Assembly: GCA_023399815.1 (NCBI GenBank)
Contig: JAEWOJ010000214.1
Span: forward strand, 1-16,795
Reading direction: 5' to 3'
Length of the DNA: 16,795 nucleotides
Origin: Pseudomonadota bacterium
GTDB lineage: Bacteria; Pseudomonadota; Gammaproteobacteria; Xanthomonadales; Xanthomonadaceae
The notes below the pieces were generated by a model. The model was not told where the DNA came from, ran no database searches, and saw nothing but the letters and a program-made list of their open reading frames with translations. A program made the translations under genes and the position numbers. Position 1 is the stretch's first letter, and every line of letters starts with the position of its first letter. Below, one piece after another: positions 14,056 to 16,795 of this stretch.

Positions 14056-15321
14056 CTACTCCAGCGCCGCCTTCACCGCCGCGGGGTCGGCCAGCGCCTG
14101 CACCTCGCGGATCAGGCGCACGGTGTTGCCGCCGAGGATGCCGCTGATCTGCCTGTCGTCGTAGCCGGCATCCAGCAGCACCTGCACCACCTTGGGCAGA
14201 TCGGTGATGTCCTCGTAGCCGTCCACACCGCCACCGCCGTCCCAGTCCGCGCCGAGGCCGACGTGCTCCCAGCCGGCCACCTCGATGATGTGCAGCAGGT
14301 GGCGCATGTAGTCGTCGAAATCGGCCTTGCGGATGTTGTACTTCGCATCCAGTTCGGCCATCCGCGCCTTGACCTGCTCGCGCTCGGCATCGCTCGGCTC
14401 GTGGTGCTCGCCGAAGGATTCGTAGATCCTGCGGCGCTCGGCGCGGTATTCCGGTGTGGCGCCGGTGTCGATCAGGTAGCCGCCCAGCGAGTTGACCTGG
14501 ATCACGCCGCCCTTCTTCGCCAGTTCGCGGATGCGCTTGTCGTCGATGTTGCGCGAATGCGCGAACACGTCGTACGCGCCGCTGTGCGAGAGGATGATCG
14601 GCGCCTTGCTCAGCTGGATCATCTGGTCGAACACCGCGTTGGACGCATGCGACTGGTCGAGGATGATGCCCAGCCGGTTGGCCTCGGCGATCAGCGCCTT
14701 GCCCTTTTCGCTCAGGCCGCCGTGCTCGCCTTGCGGCGCGACGCCCATGCCGGCCGAATCGGCGAAATCGTTGTGGCTGACGTGCGCCAGCGAGATCATC
14801 CGCAGGCCCTGCTTGTAGTAGAAGCTCAGCAGGCTGGGGTCCTGCTCCAGCGGGTAGGCGTTCTCCATGCTGATGTAGACCGACTTCCTGCCTTCGGCCT
14901 TGATCCGCGCCGCGTCGTCGGCGGTGGTGGCCAGTTCGAACGTGTCCGGGTTGGCCGCGACCATCTCGCGGATCTCGGCCAGGCGCTTGAGGCCGGCGTC
15001 GCGCGCCTTCAGGTTGCCGGCGGCATCGCGCTCGCCCTGGCCGGTGAACACCACCCAGAAACCGCCATCCAAGCCCCCTTCGACCATGCGCGGGTAGTCG
15101 ATCTGCGAGCCTTCGCTGTGGCGGTCGGTGATCTTCCAGCCCGGCTGCGAGAACAGCGCCGGCGTGTCGAGATGCGTGTCGAGGTTGATCGCCCCGGCCT
15201 GGATGGCGCGCGCGCGCTCGGAGATCTTCGCCGGGCCGGTGCCGGCCTGGGCAGTGGCGGCGAAGGCCAGCAGCAGCGCGGTCGACAGCGCGCCGGCCTT
15301 GAACGTCGTATCGAACTTCAT
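14056..15321 (-). CDS. secreted membrane-dipeptidase family protein (peptidase M19)
   Basis: A 421-residue protein of the renal dipeptidase family, which cleaves dipeptides (often with D-residues at the second position) using two Zn ions. A Sec signal peptide is clear (MKFDTTFKAGALSTALLLAF AATAQA, cleavage before GTG). Zinc ligands are visible: H50 and D52 (NLDTHLDTP), bridging E153 (ISMENAYPL), H225 (LDQSHAS), H246 (ILSHSGAY), and the acidic GLGADWDG segment (356-362). ATG 15321 is selected for its signal peptide and for GGGAG about five bases upstream; 49 further in-frame codons before it look non-coding. It lies between thiE and hemL on the opposite strand, 145 bases from divergent hemL. 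Likely role: periplasmic dipeptide turnover (inference). Confidence 0.93.
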   Translation of the reverse strand: MKFDTTFKAGALSTALLLAFAATAQAGTGPAKISERARAIQAGAINLDTHLDTPALFSQPGWKITDRHSEGSQIDYPRMVEGGLDGGFWVVFTGQGERDAAGNLKARDAGLKRLAEIREMVAANPDTFELATTADDAARIKAEGRKSVYISMENAYPLEQDPSLLSFYYKQGLRMISLAHVSHNDFADSAGMGVAPQGEHGGLSEKGKALIAEANRLGIILDQSHASNAVFDQMIQLSKAPIILSHSGAYDVFAHSRNIDDKRIRELAKKGGVIQVNSLGGYLIDTGATPEYRAERRRIYESFGEHHEPSDAEREQVKARMAELDAKYNIRKADFDDYMRHLLHIIEVAGWEHVGLGADWDGGGGVDGYEDITDLPKVVQVLLDAGYDDRQISGILGGNTVRLIREVQALADPAAVKAALE

Positions 15322-15466
15322 GGCTCTCCCTTCGGGACGGATCGTTCCGCATTCTTGCATGCGCGTTTCCAGCCGATGCAGGCCATTGGTCATGGATTCC
15401 CCGGCGCATGGCAGCGCCTGGCGCGAAAGCGGACAATAGGCGCATTCCCCGCCACGCATCGATGCC

Positions 15467-16762
15467 ATGTCCCTGAACCACGATCAGTCCCACGCCCTGT
15501 TCGCCCGCGCGCAGCAGCTGCTGCCCGGCGGCGTCAACTCGCCGGTGCGCGCGTTCAAGTCGGTCGGCGGCGAGCCGTTCTTCGTGCAGCGCGCCGACGG
15601 CCCGTACCTGTTCGACGTGGACGGCAACCGCTACATCGACTACGTCGGGTCCTGGGGCCCGATGATCGTCGGCCACAACCACCCGGCGGTGCGCGAGGCG
15701 GTGGCCGGCGCCATCGGCAACGGCCTGTCGTTCGGCGCGCCGTGCGCGGCCGAGGTGACGATGGCCGAGACCATCACCCGGCTGGTGCCGTCGTGCGAGA
15801 TGGTGCGCATGGTCAACTCCGGCACCGAGGCCACGCTGTCGGCGATTCGGCTGGCGCGCGGCGCCACCGGGCGCATGAAGATCGTCAAGTTCGAAGGCTG
15901 CTACCACGGCCACGGCGACTCGTTCCTGGTCAAGGCCGGCAGCGGCATGCTGACCCTCGGCGTGCCGACGTCGCCGGGCGTTCCCGCCGGCCTGAGCGAA
16001 CTCACCCTCACCCTGCCCTACAACGACTTCGACGCCGCCACCGCATTGTTCGAACAGCAGGGCAGCGAGATCGCCGGCCTGATCATCGAGCCGGTGGTCG
16101 GCAACGCCAACTGCATCCCGCCGCGCGACGGCTACCTGCAGCACCTGCGCGAACTGTGCACGCGGCACGGTGCGCTGCTGATCTTCGACGAAGTCATGAC
16201 CGGTTTCCGCGTCGCGCTGGGCGGCGCGCAGGCGTATTACGGCATCACCCCGGACCTGACCACCTTCGGCAAGATCATTGGCGGCGGCATGCCGGTGGGC
16301 GCCTACGGCGGTCGCCGCGAGTTGATGCAGCAGATCGCCCCGGCCGGCCCGATCTACCAGGCCGGCACCCTGAGCGGCAATCCGGTGGCGATGGCCGCGG
16401 GTCTGGCGATGCTGGAACTGGTCCAGCAGCCGGGCTTCCACGACCGTCTCGCCGCCACCACCGCGACGCTGTGCGAAGGCCTGGAAGCAGCCGCACGCGA
16501 GGCCGGCGTGGCCGTCACCACCAACCGCGTCGGCGCAATGTTCGGACTGTTCTTCACCGACCAGAAGGTGGAGACCTACGCGCAGGCCACCGCCTGCGAC
16601 ATCCCCGCGTTCAACCGCTTCTTCCACGCCATGCTGGAGCGCGGCGTGTTCCTGGCGCCGTCGGCCTACGAGGCCGGCTTCCTGTCCAGCGCGCACGACG
16701 AGGCAGTGATCGAGGCCACGCTGGCCGCGGCGCGCGAGGCGTTCAAGGCGGCGGCTGCCTGA
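15467..16762 (+). CDS. hemL: glutamate-1-semialdehyde 2,1-aminomutase
   Basis: A 431-residue PLP enzyme (EC 5.4.3.8) that converts glutamate-1-semialdehyde to 5-aminolevulinate, the C5 route to heme and other tetrapyrroles. Visible are LLPGGVNSPVRAF (18-30), VNSGTEAT (117-124, phosphate-binding), YHGHGDSFLVKAGSG, IFDEVMTGFR with D241 (PLP nitrogen), and TTFGKIIGGGMPVGAYGG with the Schiff-base lysine K269. It ends with APSAYEAGFLSSAHDEAVIEATL, the usual C-terminus. Length fits the family (E. coli 426). No strong Shine-Dalgarno precedes ATG 15467; GACAATAGG at about 15432-15440 may be part of a promoter. A long frame on the opposite strand is an antisense shadow. Confidence 0.97.
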   Translation: MSLNHDQSHALFARAQQLLPGGVNSPVRAFKSVGGEPFFVQRADGPYLFDVDGNRYIDYVGSWGPMIVGHNHPAVREAVAGAIGNGLSFGAPCAAEVTMAETITRLVPSCEMVRMVNSGTEATLSAIRLARGATGRMKIVKFEGCYHGHGDSFLVKAGSGMLTLGVPTSPGVPAGLSELTLTLPYNDFDAATALFEQQGSEIAGLIIEPVVGNANCIPPRDGYLQHLRELCTRHGALLIFDEVMTGFRVALGGAQAYYGITPDLTTFGKIIGGGMPVGAYGGRRELMQQIAPAGPIYQAGTLSGNPVAMAAGLAMLELVQQPGFHDRLAATTATLCEGLEAAAREAGVAVTTNRVGAMFGLFFTDQKVETYAQATACDIPAFNRFFHAMLERGVFLAPSAYEAGFLSSAHDEAVIEATLAAAREAFKAAAA

Positions 16763-16771
16763 GCGCCTCCT

Positions 16772-16794
16772 GTAGGAGCGACGCCAGTCGCGAC
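16772..16794 (+). repeat. GTAG-type REP monomer (loop GCCA), possibly half of a dimer cut by the window end
   Basis: GTAGGAGCGAC followed by GCCA and GTCGCGAC is the same family as 8328 and 12736. The second arm, if present, lies beyond the window. Confidence 0.88.
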
Positions 16795-16795
16795 C

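Noticed and set aside
13994..16696. 900-codon minus-strand open frame across hemL and the dipeptidase
   Set aside because: It is antisense to hemL and out of frame with the dipeptidase; no family-like sequence is seen.

Overview
The window is high-GC, gene-dense chromosomal DNA of a gammaproteobacterium, most likely a member of the Lysobacterales/Xanthomonadales (Lysobacter, Luteimonas, Pseudoxanthomonas, Stenotrophomonas or Xanthomonas type). The reasons are the base composition, GTAG-headed palindromic repeats between genes, the gene order ygfB/pepP - TIGR02449/zapA - 6S RNA - fau - EVE - rpiA, and rubredoxin next to thiE. Most genes are housekeeping. No phage, plasmid, CRISPR, toxin-antitoxin or recognisable defence locus was seen.

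Layout. Positions 2-1875 hold the 3' part of a DUF1631 gene that overlaps a small PilZ-domain gene, a possible c-di-GMP unit. pepQ (1954-3282) and pepP (4156-5484, minus) are convergent M24B prolyl peptidases, separated by 873 bases of gene-free, hairpin-rich repeat mosaic. pepP is the second gene after ygfB/UPF0149 (minus). Divergent from them is TIGR02449-zapA, followed by the 6S RNA gene ssrS (about 6770-6953, with a clear promoter and a hairpin terminator), then fau overlapping an EVE-domain gene, then rpiA. This order matches the classical gammaproteobacterial ssrS neighbourhood.

Positions 9114-11223 are more lineage-specific. They hold a secreted putative zinc metallopeptidase (HELGH), an XRE-like regulator, and a divergent unknown gene with a perfect Shine-Dalgarno. 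A DUF192 lipoprotein and a SirB1-like protein follow. Rubredoxin and thiE are divergent. A secreted M19 dipeptidase on the minus strand lies between thiE and hemL.

The non-coding DNA is the most notable part. Observed features are: (i) the 3283-4155 mosaic with several abutting perfect hairpins, a 69-bp inverted repeat and a (GCCGTT)6 microsatellite; (ii) inverted dimers of GTAG-type REPs, in which the loop tetranucleotide is the same within a dimer but differs between dimers; (iii) REP heads that coincide with gene stop codons; (iv) a tandem duplication of the thiE-dipeptidase intergenic region that carries a copy of the thiE 3' end. No complete new protein system was identified.
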